The notes under the pieces are model-generated. The model was given only the letters and a program-made list of their open reading frames with translations, ran no database searches and was not told the DNA's origin. A program made the position numbers and the translations under genes. A stretch of 55,029 nt of DNA, taken from Chryseobacterium sp. (GTDB taxonomy: Bacteria; Bacteroidota; Bacteroidia; Flavobacteriales; Weeksellaceae). The stretch spans positions 1-55,029 of the forward strand of contig QFQW01000015.1 of NCBI GenBank assembly GCA_003248755.1. Direction: 5' to 3'. Below are positions 1-8,806 of the stretch, piece by piece; the first letter of the stretch is position 1, and every line of letters begins with the position of its first letter.

Positions 1-654
1 ATTCAGAATTTTGTTAGAATTTTTTCTCGGAATCAGATTGGAAATATGAATGAAATTAAATTCTTCGGAATCCGCATTTTTTGGTTTAAACAGTTTTGTA
101 TCTACAACATTCGGAATTACTTTTTTAGAAGTTTTAATTCCTAAAACATCTAAACTTTCTTTCAGATCATTACTAACAGGTAAGATCATTGAAGCCTGAT
201 TTCCTACATACTTTGCAATCCATTTGATAGCCGAAGATGTATTATGATGATTGATTTTTCGAAGAGCTGTCCAATGTTCTGTCACCACAAATGGAATTTT
301 AAACTTTTTTTTGAGATAAACTGCAAAAAACATATTGTTATGAAGCACATTGGCGTGGACAATATCAGGCTTTTGCATTTTGGAAAAACCTATTTTGTAA
401 GCCTTCATCCTTCTCAAAAAATTCTGAATCGGATTTTTTGAATTTTTGTAGTAAATAACCAAAGTCCTGATTCCATTAATGATTTGATCATCAAAAACAA
501 ATATCTTTTCCTGATGAAAATCCCCGATGGTATGAAGAATCTCCACATCGTGTAAAGTTGCAACCGCTTCTGCATGACGCTGTACAAAATTACCATTCGT
601 AGGCTCTAATTTATTCGGGAACCAAGAGGAGATGAAAAGGACTTTATATTTCAT
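1..654 (-). CDS. Glycosyltransferase, GT-B fold (GT4-like), 3' end outside window
   Basis: Reading the minus strand from the ATG at 654 gives an open frame of 218 codons that runs off the left edge without a stop. The product starts MKYKVLFISSWFPNKLEP, followed by NGNFVQRHAEAVA, then PDIVHANVLHNN, VVTEHW and ILPVSNDLKESL and IPNVVDTKLFKP. These are the landmarks of the N-terminal domain of GT4-type glycosyltransferases, ending at the linker into the nucleotide-sugar-binding domain. It probably adds a sugar to a surface glycan at the cytoplasmic membrane; donor and acceptor cannot be read. A methyltransferase gene lies 40 bp upstream on the same strand, which suggests a glycan or glycolipid cluster continuing to the left. 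The family call is firm; the substrate is unknown. Confidence 0.85.
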   Translation of the reverse strand, partial: MKYKVLFISSWFPNKLEPTNGNFVQRHAEAVATLHDVEILHTIGDFHQEKIFVFDDQIINGIRTLVIYYKNSKNPIQNFLRRMKAYKIGFSKMQKPDIVHANVLHNNMFFAVYLKKKFKIPFVVTEHWTALRKINHHNTSSAIKWIAKYVGNQASMILPVSNDLKESLDVLGIKTSKKVIPNVVDTKLFKPKNADSEEFNFIHISNLIPRKNSNKILN

Positions 655-694
655 TGTTTTTTATCTGGACATTTTTTATCCAATATAGAATTTT

Positions 695-1411
695 CTAATT
701 ATATCTTATCGAGATAAAAATATTTTTCAACCTATTCACAACTTTTTGTACCAGATTTCTTTGCTTACTCAATTCCACTTTTTTGTATTCTTTCTTTTTT
801 TGAATAACAAAAAACTGATAATCATTTTCAACCCAAATGCTGTAAGTATCAAAATTGGTCACTTGTAAACCGTTAGTTTCCGCATTATTTACGATGGTTT
901 GTAAAGGAATAGGCTGGTCCACAATCTGTAACCAAGCAGATTCATCTTTCTGATGGTACTCGATGAAATCAGGATTCGGAATGTGAATAAGAATCTTTGT
1001 ATTTTCATCTGCTATTTTCGACAGATTTTTAAATAGATCGGGGTGAAGCTCTATCGGGATATGTTCTATAATATCAAATAATGTTATGAAATCAAAGCTT
1101 TTCTTTTTCGGAAAATAACCCACAACGTCATCTGTAAAAAGAGAAACATTTTTGTTTGTGATTTTCGTCTTCGCAAATTCTACCGACTTGTCACTAAGAT
1201 CTACAGCTTCAATATAACCTTCTTTCACAAAGGAAGCCAATAACTTTGTCATCACTCCGATCCCACAACCTAATTCCAGTACATTAGAAGAAGACTTGAG
1301 ACCAAGAGATTTCATTTTTTTATATAAAGTAAAGATTCTTTCGTTGATTCCTGATTTTGTCTGATAACTAACAAAATCATTGTAAAAATCTTTGATTTTA
1401 TCATTGTCCAT
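695..1411 (-). CDS. Class I SAM-dependent methyltransferase
   Basis: 238 residues. Motif I, LELGCGIG, is at residues 45-52, an acidic residue follows in EAVDLSDKS, and motif IV-like FDFITLFDIIEHIP comes later, so this is a Rossmann-fold methyltransferase of the Methyltransf_11/23 type. The acceptor cannot be deduced. It lies directly upstream of a glycosyltransferase gene (40 bp apart, same strand), so methylation of a glycan or its lipid carrier is plausible; that is inference from position. The C-terminus is basic (KVVNRLKNIFISIRYN) and could touch the membrane. A 9-bp perfect inverted repeat at 1470-1493 separates it from the upstream gene. No TAnnTTTG element is evident before the ATG, so it may be read through from upstream. 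Confidence 0.85.
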   Translation of the reverse strand: MDNDKIKDFYNDFVSYQTKSGINERIFTLYKKMKSLGLKSSSNVLELGCGIGVMTKLLASFVKEGYIEAVDLSDKSVEFAKTKITNKNVSLFTDDVVGYFPKKKSFDFITLFDIIEHIPIELHPDLFKNLSKIADENTKILIHIPNPDFIEYHQKDESAWLQIVDQPIPLQTIVNNAETNGLQVTNFDTYSIWVENDYQFFVIQKKKEYKKVELSKQRNLVQKVVNRLKNIFISIRYN

Positions 1412-1469
1412 ATTTGAAGATGATAGACAATTATGCGAAAATCGTCTATGAATTTTTTTGGTTATTAAT

Positions 1470-1493
1470 CAATAAGTTAAAATGAACTTATTG
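1470..1493 (-). other. Hairpin over the stop codon of the 162-residue protein gene
   Basis: A perfect 9-bp inverted repeat, CAATAAGTT and AACTTATTG, with a 6-base loop. It includes the TAA stop of the upstream gene. There is no T-run after it on the minus strand, so it is a poor intrinsic terminator and may instead stabilise or process the mRNA between the two genes. Confidence 0.4.
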
Positions 1494-1976
1494 TATCGTT
1501 GAAGCCCAACTTCTTGCAAAAGGCTGCAGAAAATGGCTTAGAAAATCCAGATAAGTATTTTTGGAAAAATCAAAAACCTCAATGTCTTTTGATAATTCGC
1601 CACTTCGTATTTTATTTTTAAAATCAGATAACTTCAACGTTTTAACTTCGCCGTTTTCAACAAAACTCGCTTTCATTCTGTCAAACAAGCCAAGATCAAA
1701 TTCTGAATCTAATTCTCTCATTACCTTTCCAAGCGCATCAATACTACAACCAGAAGCTGCTTCTTTTTCCTCATCTACACAGATGATGATAAATTGATTT
1801 TTTTCAATTTTGAAAGAAGACGACAATTCTTTTCCGTGAGCCGCCCAACCACCTAAGAAATCATACAATTTTTCCGCAATGGTTTTGCTTTCTTTAGCCG
1901 TGAAAGGTCTTGAAGCTGGATATATAATAACACGATAATCGTTCGTTTCTACAATACTGGATTCCTCGATTTTCAT
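1488..1976 (-). CDS. Conserved protein of unknown function (often labelled ABC transporter ATPase in flavobacteria)
   Basis: 162 residues, soluble, acidic, with no signal peptide or membrane segment. From memory it resembles a conserved Bacteroidota protein that databases often call ABC transporter ATPase, but I see no Walker A, Walker B or LSGGQ signature, so that label looks wrong. Visible features are RVIIYPASRPFTAKESKTI near the start, a central ASGCSIDALGKVM with one Cys, and FDLGLFDRMKASF. It lies downstream of the MCE/iron-sulfur operon on the same strand, but a terminator-like hairpin at 2033-2057 separates them. I assign no function. Confidence 0.6.
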   Translation of the reverse strand: MKIEESSIVETNDYRVIIYPASRPFTAKESKTIAEKLYDFLGGWAAHGKELSSSFKIEKNQFIIICVDEEKEAASGCSIDALGKVMRELDSEFDLGLFDRMKASFVENGEVKTLKLSDFKNKIRSGELSKDIEVFDFSKNTYLDFLSHFLQPFARSWASTIQ

Positions 1977-2032
1977 TTGTTGAAATTTAAAAATATAAAA
2001 TTACGGATTTTTTATCTAAAACTGTAAAACGA

Positions 2033-2057
2033 AAAGCCCCGAAAATCCCGAGGCTTT
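2033..2057 (-). terminator. Terminator of the MCE/iron-sulfur operon
   Basis: On the minus strand a 9-bp stem (AAAGCCTCG with CGGGGCTTT, one G-T pair) encloses a 7-base loop and is followed by a T-rich stretch. It starts 19 bp after the stop codon of the CCG-domain gene, the usual place for an intrinsic terminator. Confidence 0.7.
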
Positions 2058-2076
2058 AATTTATTATGTAAGATGA

Positions 2077-2862
2077 CTAAAGATCGTCCGCTTCTGCTAA
2101 AAGCTCCACAATATCTTTAACTTCAACTTCTGTATTTTTATTGAAATGCTTAACACCATCTGTCATCATTGTATTACAGAAAGGACAACCTGTCGCAATA
2201 ACTTTCGGCTCAAATGAAAGCGCTTCTTCTGTTCTTTCGATATTGATATCTTTATTCCCCTTTTCAGGTTCTTTGAACATCTGTGCTCCTCCTGCTCCGC
2301 AACACAACCCGTTGGTCTTGCAACGTTTCATTTCCACCAACTCTGCATCTAGTTTTTCAAGAAGCATTCTGGGCGCTTCATATTCATCATTAGCTCGTCC
2401 TAGATAACACGGATCATGGAAGGTTATTTTCTTTCCTTTGAAACTCCCTCCTTCAATTTTCAACCGCCCTTCATTCATTAAGTTTTTAAGGAACTGGGTA
2501 TGATGCAAAACTTCATAATTTCCTCCTAAGCCCGGATACTCATTCTTCAAAGTATTGAAACAATGCGGGCAAGCTGTAACAATTTTTTTAACTTCATAAG
2601 CATTCAGAATTTCGATATTGGTCAAAGCCATCATTTGGAAAACAAATTCGTTTCCTGCACGTTTCGCCGGATCGCCAGTACAAGATTCTTCTTGGCCAAG
2701 AACAGCAAATTCTACATTGATTTTATTAAGGATTTTGCAAAATGCCCGTGTGATCTTTTTTGCACGGTCATCAAAACTTCCGGCACAGCCAACCCAAAAG
2801 AGAACTTCGGGGGATTTGCCTTCCATTGCATATTCTGCCATTGTTTTTATAGTGAAATCCAT
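2077..2862 (-). CDS. CCG-domain iron-sulfur protein, HdrB-like
   Basis: 261 residues with two CCG-type cysteine modules. The first has C26, C61 and the CPHC pair C98/C101; the second has C152, the double Cys C187-C188 in LCCGAGG, and the CPFC pair C226/C229. This is the pattern of heterodisulfide reductase subunit B, GlpC and LutA-like subunits, which hold an unusual iron-sulfur cluster and pass electrons to or from thiols or other redox partners. No membrane segment is present, so it should sit in the cytoplasm on its membrane partner. The gene for that likely partner, a dicluster membrane protein, ends 53 bp upstream in the same operon. The electron donor and acceptor are not identifiable from sequence. 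Confidence 0.88.
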   Translation of the reverse strand: MDFTIKTMAEYAMEGKSPEVLFWVGCAGSFDDRAKKITRAFCKILNKINVEFAVLGQEESCTGDPAKRAGNEFVFQMMALTNIEILNAYEVKKIVTACPHCFNTLKNEYPGLGGNYEVLHHTQFLKNLMNEGRLKIEGGSFKGKKITFHDPCYLGRANDEYEAPRMLLEKLDAELVEMKRCKTNGLCCGAGGAQMFKEPEKGNKDINIERTEEALSFEPKVIATGCPFCNTMMTDGVKHFNKNTEVEVKDIVELLAEADDL

Positions 2863-2915
2863 TTTTATAAAATGTATTTTGTATTAGTATAAAATGTACT
2901 TTGCCTTCCGTAAGG

Positions 2916-4244
2916 TTAATCGTTAGCCCAATTCAATCTGTCAGCTTGATTATATTGCCAAGGCGCTGCATTATTCTCAACATTGGTCATCATTAAGTTC
3001 AATTCTTGTGGCGCCGCGGACTGTTCCATTACCAAAAATCTTCTCATCTCGAAAATGATAGATAATGGATCAATTAAAACCGGACAAGCTTCTACACAGG
3101 CGTTGCAAGTTGTACAAGCCCAAAGTTCTTCTTTGGTAATATAATCGTTCAATAACTTTTTACCGTCATCTACAAACTTGCCTCCATTCTTATTGATGTT
3201 TCTACCAACTTCTTCCAAACGGTCTCTGGTTTTCATCATGATCAATCTTGGAGATAGTTTTTTTCCTGTAATATTAGCTGGACAGGAAGAAGTACATCTT
3301 CCACATTCTGTACAAGAATAAGCACTCAGAAGCTGATGCTGATTAAGGTCAAAGATATCTTCGGCTCCAAACTTCGAAGGCACTTCTGCTTCACCTTCAG
3401 CAGGAGCTGCGTAAGGATCAGCATTGGGATCCATCATCAATTTGATTTCCTTAGTTACAGAATCCAGATTATTGAATTTTCCTTTTTTCTCAAGATTGGA
3501 AAACCAAGTATTTGGGAAAGCAAAAATAATATGAAGATGCTTGGAATAATACAGATAATTCATAAAGAATAGGATTCCTACAAAATGAAACCACCAAGCT
3601 GCTCTTTCTATAAACAAAAGAAAATTGTCGCCGAAATTATTGAGAATCGGTGCTAAGATATTTGAGCTTACAGGAAAATAGCCATGATGATGAAAGATTC
3701 CCCTTTGTTGCAAAACCCAGTCAGACGCATTCATTTTGAAGAATGCCATCATCAAGGCAAATTCAATCACAAGAATCCAATTAGCATCGTGTTTTGGCCA
3801 ACCAAACAATTCTTTCATCGTCAATCTCTTGACACCGTAAAAATTCCTTCTGATAAAAAATACTACAACAGCAAATACAACCAAAGTTGCAAGAATTTCT
3901 AAAGTTGCTGTAAAAAATGAATAAAATGATTCTCCGAAAACACTTGCTAAAAATCTATGTGTCCCAAAAATCCCGTCAACAATGATCTCTAATAATTCTA
4001 TGTTGATAATCACAAATCCAACGTAAACGAAAATGTGTAAAATCCCGGCTATTGGTCTCTTCACCATTTTGCTTTGTCCAAGCGCAACTCTAGACATAAT
4101 TGCCCAGCGTTCCGCTTTTCTGTCGGTTCTATTGATTTCTCTGCCTAGTTTGATATTGCGATATAATTCTTTCAGGCTTTTGGCAAATAAACCAAAGCCT
4201 GCTACCAAAAGAATTAAAAAAATTACATTGTCAATATATTGCAT
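2916..4244 (-). CDS. Membrane-bound 4Fe-4S dicluster protein, HdrC/NarI-like
   Basis: 442 residues. The N-terminal 250 residues hold five or six hydrophobic segments (about 5-22, 67-92, 108-131, 155-170, 208-245) with several His residues that could bind haem, like the NarI/DsrM membrane family. The C-terminal part has two ferredoxin-like motifs, CTECGRCTSSCP at 311-322 and CTTCNACVEACP at 377-388. Together with the CCG protein encoded next, this makes an HdrC/HdrB-like module that moves electrons between the quinone pool and a cytoplasmic partner. The ATG lies 2 bp after the MCE gene stop, so the genes are translationally close. Reaction and direction of electron flow are unknown. Confidence 0.88.
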   Translation of the reverse strand: MQYIDNVIFLILLVAGFGLFAKSLKELYRNIKLGREINRTDRKAERWAIMSRVALGQSKMVKRPIAGILHIFVYVGFVIINIELLEIIVDGIFGTHRFLASVFGESFYSFFTATLEILATLVVFAVVVFFIRRNFYGVKRLTMKELFGWPKHDANWILVIEFALMMAFFKMNASDWVLQQRGIFHHHGYFPVSSNILAPILNNFGDNFLLFIERAAWWFHFVGILFFMNYLYYSKHLHIIFAFPNTWFSNLEKKGKFNNLDSVTKEIKLMMDPNADPYAAPAEGEAEVPSKFGAEDIFDLNQHQLLSAYSCTECGRCTSSCPANITGKKLSPRLIMMKTRDRLEEVGRNINKNGGKFVDDGKKLLNDYITKEELWACTTCNACVEACPVLIDPLSIIFEMRRFLVMEQSAAPQELNLMMTNVENNAAPWQYNQADRLNWAND

Positions 4245-4246
4245 AT

Positions 4247-5200
4247 TTATTTTTTGTCTGAATTTTTTCCAAAAACAGAGAAATTAACATACCTTTTTGG
4301 ATTTGCTTTCAAATCCTCCACCAACTTATTTAGATTCTCCGAAGTCTTTGTTAGATTATTGTAAAGTTCATCATCCTTCGCGAATTTTCCAAGCGAACCT
4401 TCTCCGTTTTGTATGCCGGAAATAACGTTATTCAACTTGCTCGCGGTTTTACTAAACTCATCAATTGTCATATTCAGTTTTTCGATATCTATACGTTCTG
4501 CAACTTTACCATATTTTTCAACAGCCGAATTGGTGGTAACCAAAGCTTTATTAGCATTGGCGATTACATCATGTAGTCCACTCTCATTAGATGCTAAAAC
4601 TCTGTTAGTTTGCTCCGCAGTTCCTTTGAAGGCAGCAACTGTTTGATTTAGATTCGACAATAACAATTTGATCTCTCTCCTGTTCTGTTCATCAACCAGT
4701 TTGTTTGTACTTGCCAAAGTTGAGTCTAACTTCAATAGAACATTTGATAACTGATCTTTTACAGGCTTTACCTGAGAAGACAAAGAGTTCAGCATTGAGA
4801 GCTGATATCCACCTTTCAAAGTGTCTCCGTCTTTTGCAGTTTCTCCACCGTAAAATAGATTGATTTTCAATTCTTTCCCAGACATCAATCCCGGTTCAAA
4901 AATTTCCACGGTAGAATTTCTAGAAAACTCAAAAGTTTCATCAACGGTTATTTTGACGATGAAGTGTAACTTCCCGTCTTTTTCTGTTATTGGTTTTATC
5001 TCGTCAATCTGTCCCACTTTCAATCCATTTATAGAAACAGGATTGGATACGGCGAGCCCTTCGACGTTATCATATTTTGCATAGAAAACATTATCTGTTG
5101 TGAAAAGATTTTTGCCTTTCATAAATTGATAAAGTACAACGAAACTTATAATGGCAAAAATTGCAATCAGACCTGCTTTTAATTCTTTACTTAACTTCAC
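4247..5200 (-). CDS. MCE/MlaD family lipid-transport protein
   Basis: 317 residues from the GTG at 5200. A longer frame opens at a TTG at 5227, but that codon lies inside a good -7 element (5225-5232), so the GTG start, giving a product that begins M-KLSKELKAG, is preferred. One N-terminal membrane helix (VVLYQFMKG region) anchors a periplasmic MCE domain (YDNVEGLAVSNPVSINGLKVG and MSGKELKINLFYGG), followed by a long helical part of heptad-like character. MCE proteins form rings or tubes that carry phospholipid or other hydrophobic molecules across the periplasm. No permease or ATPase gene of an MCE system is adjacent here. Instead the operon continues into two Hdr-like iron-sulfur genes, an unusual partnership. 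Confidence 0.88.
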   Translation of the reverse strand: MKLSKELKAGLIAIFAIISFVVLYQFMKGKNLFTTDNVFYAKYDNVEGLAVSNPVSINGLKVGQIDEIKPITEKDGKLHFIVKITVDETFEFSRNSTVEIFEPGLMSGKELKINLFYGGETAKDGDTLKGGYQLSMLNSLSSQVKPVKDQLSNVLLKLDSTLASTNKLVDEQNRREIKLLLSNLNQTVAAFKGTAEQTNRVLASNESGLHDVIANANKALVTTNSAVEKYGKVAERIDIEKLNMTIDEFSKTASKLNNVISGIQNGEGSLGKFAKDDELYNNLTKTSENLNKLVEDLKANPKRYVNFSVFGKNSDKK

Positions 5201-5224
5201 GTTTTTGTTGGTTTTACTAATTAG

Positions 5225-5232
5225 CAAATATA
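5225..5232 (-). promoter_or_regulatory. Promoter -7 element of the MCE operon
   Basis: Minus-strand TATATTTG fits the Bacteroidota TAnnTTTG consensus and ends 24 bases before the GTG at 5200. It overlaps the alternative TTG start at 5227, which makes that start unlikely. No clear -33 TTTG is visible. Confidence 0.6.
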
Positions 5233-5265
5233 TGAATATTGGATTTATAATTAATATAAATAAAA

Positions 5266-5298
5266 AACAACAAAAGCGACAATTATGCCGCTTTTGTT
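5266..5298 (-). terminator. Terminator after ppiD
   Basis: On the minus strand AACAAAAGCG pairs with CGCTTTTGTT (10 bp, 10-base loop) and is followed by GTTTTTTATTT. It lies 22 bp past the ppiD stop. Confidence 0.8.
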
Positions 5299-5319
5299 TA
5301 TATCTAATGTTATGTTAAA

Positions 5320-7464
5320 TTATTGTTGAGCTGCTTTATCCCAAACTTCGATTCTGAAATCCTTGATATTTGCATTATTCTGAAGACTTCTCAAATAAGA
5401 ACCTGTGAATTGCTGTGAAGCTTGTTGTGTCATAGACTCAATAATTTGTTTGATATCACCCGGCAATTTGTTTGTAGAAACTGATTTCTTAACCACCAAA
5501 TAAACACCTGTCATACCTTCAACCGGTTGAGACAATTTGTTCACCCCGTTTCCAAATGCTGCACCCGCAACTTTTGGCTCCATTGCTCCATTCACGCTTG
5601 GATTGAACATGTTAACCGCTGCACTAGCTTTGGTTACACCAAGTCCTTTTGCAGCTTGGTCAATAGAAGTATATTTACCAGCATTGATCTTCTCAATGAT
5701 TTTCTTAGCAAGAAGTTTGTTTTTAACGATAGGCTCTATCTGGTCTCTTACAGATTCCGGATCAGCAAGACCTTCGTCTTGTTTCCCTACAACATAAGCA
5801 ACAATTCTATCACCAGTTCCTTCTACTGTGAAGATATCTGTGTCTCCTATCTTTCTTTTTTTATCGAATGCCCAGGCAATTACATCAGCATCTTTATCCG
5901 TTCCTAGCCCAGGAAGCGTTCCTTGGAAACGACCAACTGTTTTAGGATTATCAAATCTGTATTTATTTTTTTCCGCAAGAGTTTTGAACTGGTTAAAAGT
6001 CTTCCCTTCTGTTTGCTGGATAAATCTTGTTGCCTGAGTCAACACTTGATTTTCTGTTTTATCAGATGCTTTCACATTTTTCGCAAGGTGAGCAATCTTA
6101 TATGCCATTGATCCGGATTTCTTGTCCTCTATATTGATAATATGATAACCAAAAGATGTTTCTGCAAGACCGGTTGTTCCTTTAGGATTATCTGCCAAGA
6201 ATTTAAGATATCCTGGTGCAAAAGGAGAAGATGGAGTCGTCCAACCCACATCACCATTTCTTTCGACAGCGTTTGGTTCGTCAGATAATTTTAATCCTTC
6301 AGCAAATTTAGATGGATCAGCTTTAATAACTGCTAACAAACTATCGGCAGTTTTCTTTGCAGCTTCTTTTGTTCTTTTTGCAGTGGAACGTTCTGCACCT
6401 TTGTAAGAAATTAAAATATGTTTTGATTGTGTAGAATCGGATGCTTTTTTATCCAATAACTTTGAAACAACATATAAATTTTGCTCTTTGTAAGGTCCAA
6501 AAGCTTGACCGATTGCTGCTGTAGCAATTTTATCTTTAAGTTCTGCTGGCAATTGTGTAGGACTTACATACTGAGGGATGAAAGGAACATCAGAATTAAG
6601 CTCTACGAACATTGAATCATTTTTTGTATTTTGGAAGTTTTCAGTTCCGTTAGAAGCATCTGTTCCTTTAAGATAAAGCTTGTTCAGCTCATTCAATGTT
6701 GCAGCATCATCCTGCGCACTTGGTGTAGCAGGGAAATAAGCATAAGCAATATTTCTACTTGCCGTTGCTTTAAACCTTGTTGGATGTTGTTTGATGTAAT
6801 CTGCCAGATCTTGTGTTGTAACTTTTACATTATTTTTCTTAGAAAAATCAAGATAGTCCACTTTTACAAAATCAATGTTGGCCATCTCATCACGGAACTT
6901 CATCATCAACTCAGCTTCTTTTTTACTGGTTGTAATTCCTGAAGTGAAATTTCCGAAAAGCATTCTCGCCATCATTCTGTACTCGATTGCTTTTTTACTT
7001 TTCAGCCAGAAGTTGTATTGTTCAGGATTTGTAGATTGCCAATCTGACACCATTTTCTTGAATTCCTGAGTTTTGAAATTCCCTTTTTCATCAAATGCCT
7101 GTTGATTTTGGGCGAACATAGGATCATATTGTAATTGGCTCCAGAAGATATCATCTGTTAACTTAAGCCCCATTTTTTCAAATTGTTGCTTAATTAACTT
7201 TGATTGTACAAGAATTTGCCAAGCCTGCTCTTCAAGACCTTTGGTTGGTTGCCCCTGTTGTTGAGCTTGCTGCTGCATTATGAAAAGCTGGTCATTGAAC
7301 TCATCTCTTGTAATATCTTCACCATTCACCTTACCAAAAATGTTGGGATTCTTTGAAAACATTTTGTCAAACGTATCCGCATTGAAAAGAAATGATAACA
7401 AACCTAAAGCTATTACTCCTAATAGTAGCCAAGATCTTTTTCTAATTTCACCTAAAATTGCCAT
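5320..7464 (-). CDS. ppiD: Peptidylprolyl isomerase, PpiD/SurA-like chaperone
   Basis: 714 residues. One membrane helix (about 11-28) anchors the protein, followed by a SurA-type N-terminal chaperone region (about 35-230) and a parvulin-type PPIC domain around 345-450, seen as SKHILISYKG and later NGDVGWTTPSSPFAPGY and TSFGYHIINIEDK. The C-terminal 230 residues add a second, divergent parvulin-like region. PpiD proteins assist folding of newly exported periplasmic and outer-membrane proteins at the inner-membrane face. The gene stands alone: terminators lie on both sides. A weak -7 element, TATTTTCG, is at 7493-7500 on the minus strand. Confidence 0.92.
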   Translation of the reverse strand: MAILGEIRKRSWLLLGVIALGLLSFLFNADTFDKMFSKNPNIFGKVNGEDITRDEFNDQLFIMQQQAQQQGQPTKGLEEQAWQILVQSKLIKQQFEKMGLKLTDDIFWSQLQYDPMFAQNQQAFDEKGNFKTQEFKKMVSDWQSTNPEQYNFWLKSKKAIEYRMMARMLFGNFTSGITTSKKEAELMMKFRDEMANIDFVKVDYLDFSKKNNVKVTTQDLADYIKQHPTRFKATASRNIAYAYFPATPSAQDDAATLNELNKLYLKGTDASNGTENFQNTKNDSMFVELNSDVPFIPQYVSPTQLPAELKDKIATAAIGQAFGPYKEQNLYVVSKLLDKKASDSTQSKHILISYKGAERSTAKRTKEAAKKTADSLLAVIKADPSKFAEGLKLSDEPNAVERNGDVGWTTPSSPFAPGYLKFLADNPKGTTGLAETSFGYHIINIEDKKSGSMAYKIAHLAKNVKASDKTENQVLTQATRFIQQTEGKTFNQFKTLAEKNKYRFDNPKTVGRFQGTLPGLGTDKDADVIAWAFDKKRKIGDTDIFTVEGTGDRIVAYVVGKQDEGLADPESVRDQIEPIVKNKLLAKKIIEKINAGKYTSIDQAAKGLGVTKASAAVNMFNPSVNGAMEPKVAGAAFGNGVNKLSQPVEGMTGVYLVVKKSVSTNKLPGDIKQIIESMTQQASQQFTGSYLRSLQNNANIKDFRIEVWDKAAQQ

Positions 7465-7563
7465 TTTATGTTATATGTTTATAATCAGTCTGCGAAAATA
7501 CATATTTTTAACAGAATAGGAAAAATAATTTAGAAACATTTGTAAATGTGCTCGATAAAATAA

Positions 7564-7592
7564 AAAAAACCTCCAAAAATCAGAGGTTTTTT
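7564..7592 (-). terminator. Terminator of the ECF sigma operon
   Basis: Minus-strand stem AAAAAACCTC with GAGGTTTTTT around a 9-base loop, ending in an 8-base T-run, directly after the stop of the last operon gene. Confidence 0.82.
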
Positions 7593-7595
7593 AAT

Positions 7596-8192
7596 CTATT
7601 TATCGTTTTTCTTATCCAATATTTTCTCTCTCATTTTTCCTTCATTTTGAAAAAGCTTAAGAACTTGTTGAGGAGTAAGTAATTTCAAAAATTTATCCGC
7701 ATAAGTCCTTCTATTATTAAGTAGTTGTTGACCGACATCAAAACTCTGATTTAGTCGATTGGTTGCTTCCTCATTAGATAATTTATCAAAATTTTTATCC
7801 GAATTAAATTTTTCTTTTATCTGTTTCTGATTACTCTGATATTCAGCAAAAAGACTTTTAAATTCTTCTTGTTTATCTGTTGGAATATCAAGATCATCAA
7901 TAGCAATATTTTCTTTCATTTTTTGAAAAAAAACAGAACGTTCTTTCACGGACATATTACTTACCGCTGTTCTTTTTTCATCAATATTCATTGCTTTCCA
8001 TTCAGATACTCTGGGAATAGCAGCCTGTCTCTGATAAGTTTCCGATGGTGATAATGAACTTGTGGCGTTACTTCTATATGTAGGGCTAGAAGAAGACCTT
8101 CCTGTGGTATTTCCGGAACTTCTTTGTTGTCCATTAACAGTATGAGCGGTGGACAATCCGCCAATCAAAATAATTAATAAGAATTTATTCAT
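7596..8192 (-). CDS. Secreted protein of unknown function, third gene of the ECF operon
   Basis: 198 residues. A signal peptide is clear (MNKFLLIILIGGLSTAHTVNG), followed by a Ser/Thr-rich low-complexity stretch (about 22-60) and a largely helical, charged domain ending in LLTPQQVLKLF. The last motif recalls the LTxxQ motif of Spy/CpxP-like periplasmic proteins, but I see only one copy, so this is a loose resemblance. It follows the putative anti-sigma gene by 15 bp. It could sense or buffer an envelope stress signal in the same circuit; that is inference from operon position. Confidence 0.6.
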   Translation of the reverse strand: MNKFLLIILIGGLSTAHTVNGQQRSSGNTTGRSSSSPTYRSNATSSLSPSETYQRQAAIPRVSEWKAMNIDEKRTAVSNMSVKERSVFFQKMKENIAIDDLDIPTDKQEEFKSLFAEYQSNQKQIKEKFNSDKNFDKLSNEEATNRLNQSFDVGQQLLNNRRTYADKFLKLLTPQQVLKLFQNEGKMREKILDKKNDK

Positions 8193-8207
8193 TTCTTTGA
8201 TTTTTAA

Positions 8208-8789
8208 TTAATTATAAAGATCAAGATAAACATCTTGTTCACTATTTCTATCAATATCTTTAATTTGATCTGGTGTAAAAGCTACAAGAACTTTTTCCAC
8301 CTCATATTCTGATTTCCTTTTTGTTTCTATTGCATAATCTTGTCTATCTGTATTATCAAAACTATTATTTCTACGATTATCAGACTTAGACAAATTAATA
8401 ACAGACAGATGCGACTTCAAATGCCCAACTTTGTGTTCAATTGATTGAGATGGATTTGACACAGCATTATTATCAGCCATTGCACTTGCAGGTTCTGGTT
8501 CTGTAGAATGGATTTCGTAAACACTGTCAATAATTGGTTTTTGTTGAGCTATTTGCGTTTCAGGATTATCATTAAGTCCTAAAAATGCAGTTATACCGGC
8601 AATTAAAACAACCGCAGCTGCTGCAACCCATTTGAAATTCAGAGAGAAAACTTTTGCTTCTTTCTGAACAACAGGAGTTTTATCTCCGATTGTTTTCGAA
8701 ATCACATTATCCTGAAGCGTCTTAAAAAACTCATCCGAAAGCTCCGGATAAGGTGTTTTCCTGTTCAGTTTTTCTATATCAATTTTCAT
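8208..8789 (-). CDS. Single-pass membrane protein, probable anti-sigma factor
   Basis: 193 residues: a 53-residue N-terminal part with positive charge, one membrane helix at about 54-71 (WVAAAAVVLIAGITAFLGL), and a polar C-terminal part predicted outside the membrane. It follows the ECF sigma gene by 17 bp. This is the layout of anti-sigma factors that bind the sigma factor on the cytoplasmic side and sense the envelope on the other. The zinc-binding HxxxCxxC motif of common anti-sigma domains is absent, so the binding mode, if the call is right, must differ. No homology is evident from the sequence alone. Confidence 0.55.
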   Translation of the reverse strand: MKIDIEKLNRKTPYPELSDEFFKTLQDNVISKTIGDKTPVVQKEAKVFSLNFKWVAAAAVVLIAGITAFLGLNDNPETQIAQQKPIIDSVYEIHSTEPEPASAMADNNAVSNPSQSIEHKVGHLKSHLSVINLSKSDNRRNNSFDNTDRQDYAIETKRKSEYEVEKVLVAFTPDQIKDIDRNSEQDVYLDLYN

Positions 8790-8806
8790 AACTATTCTCT
8801 TATTAT

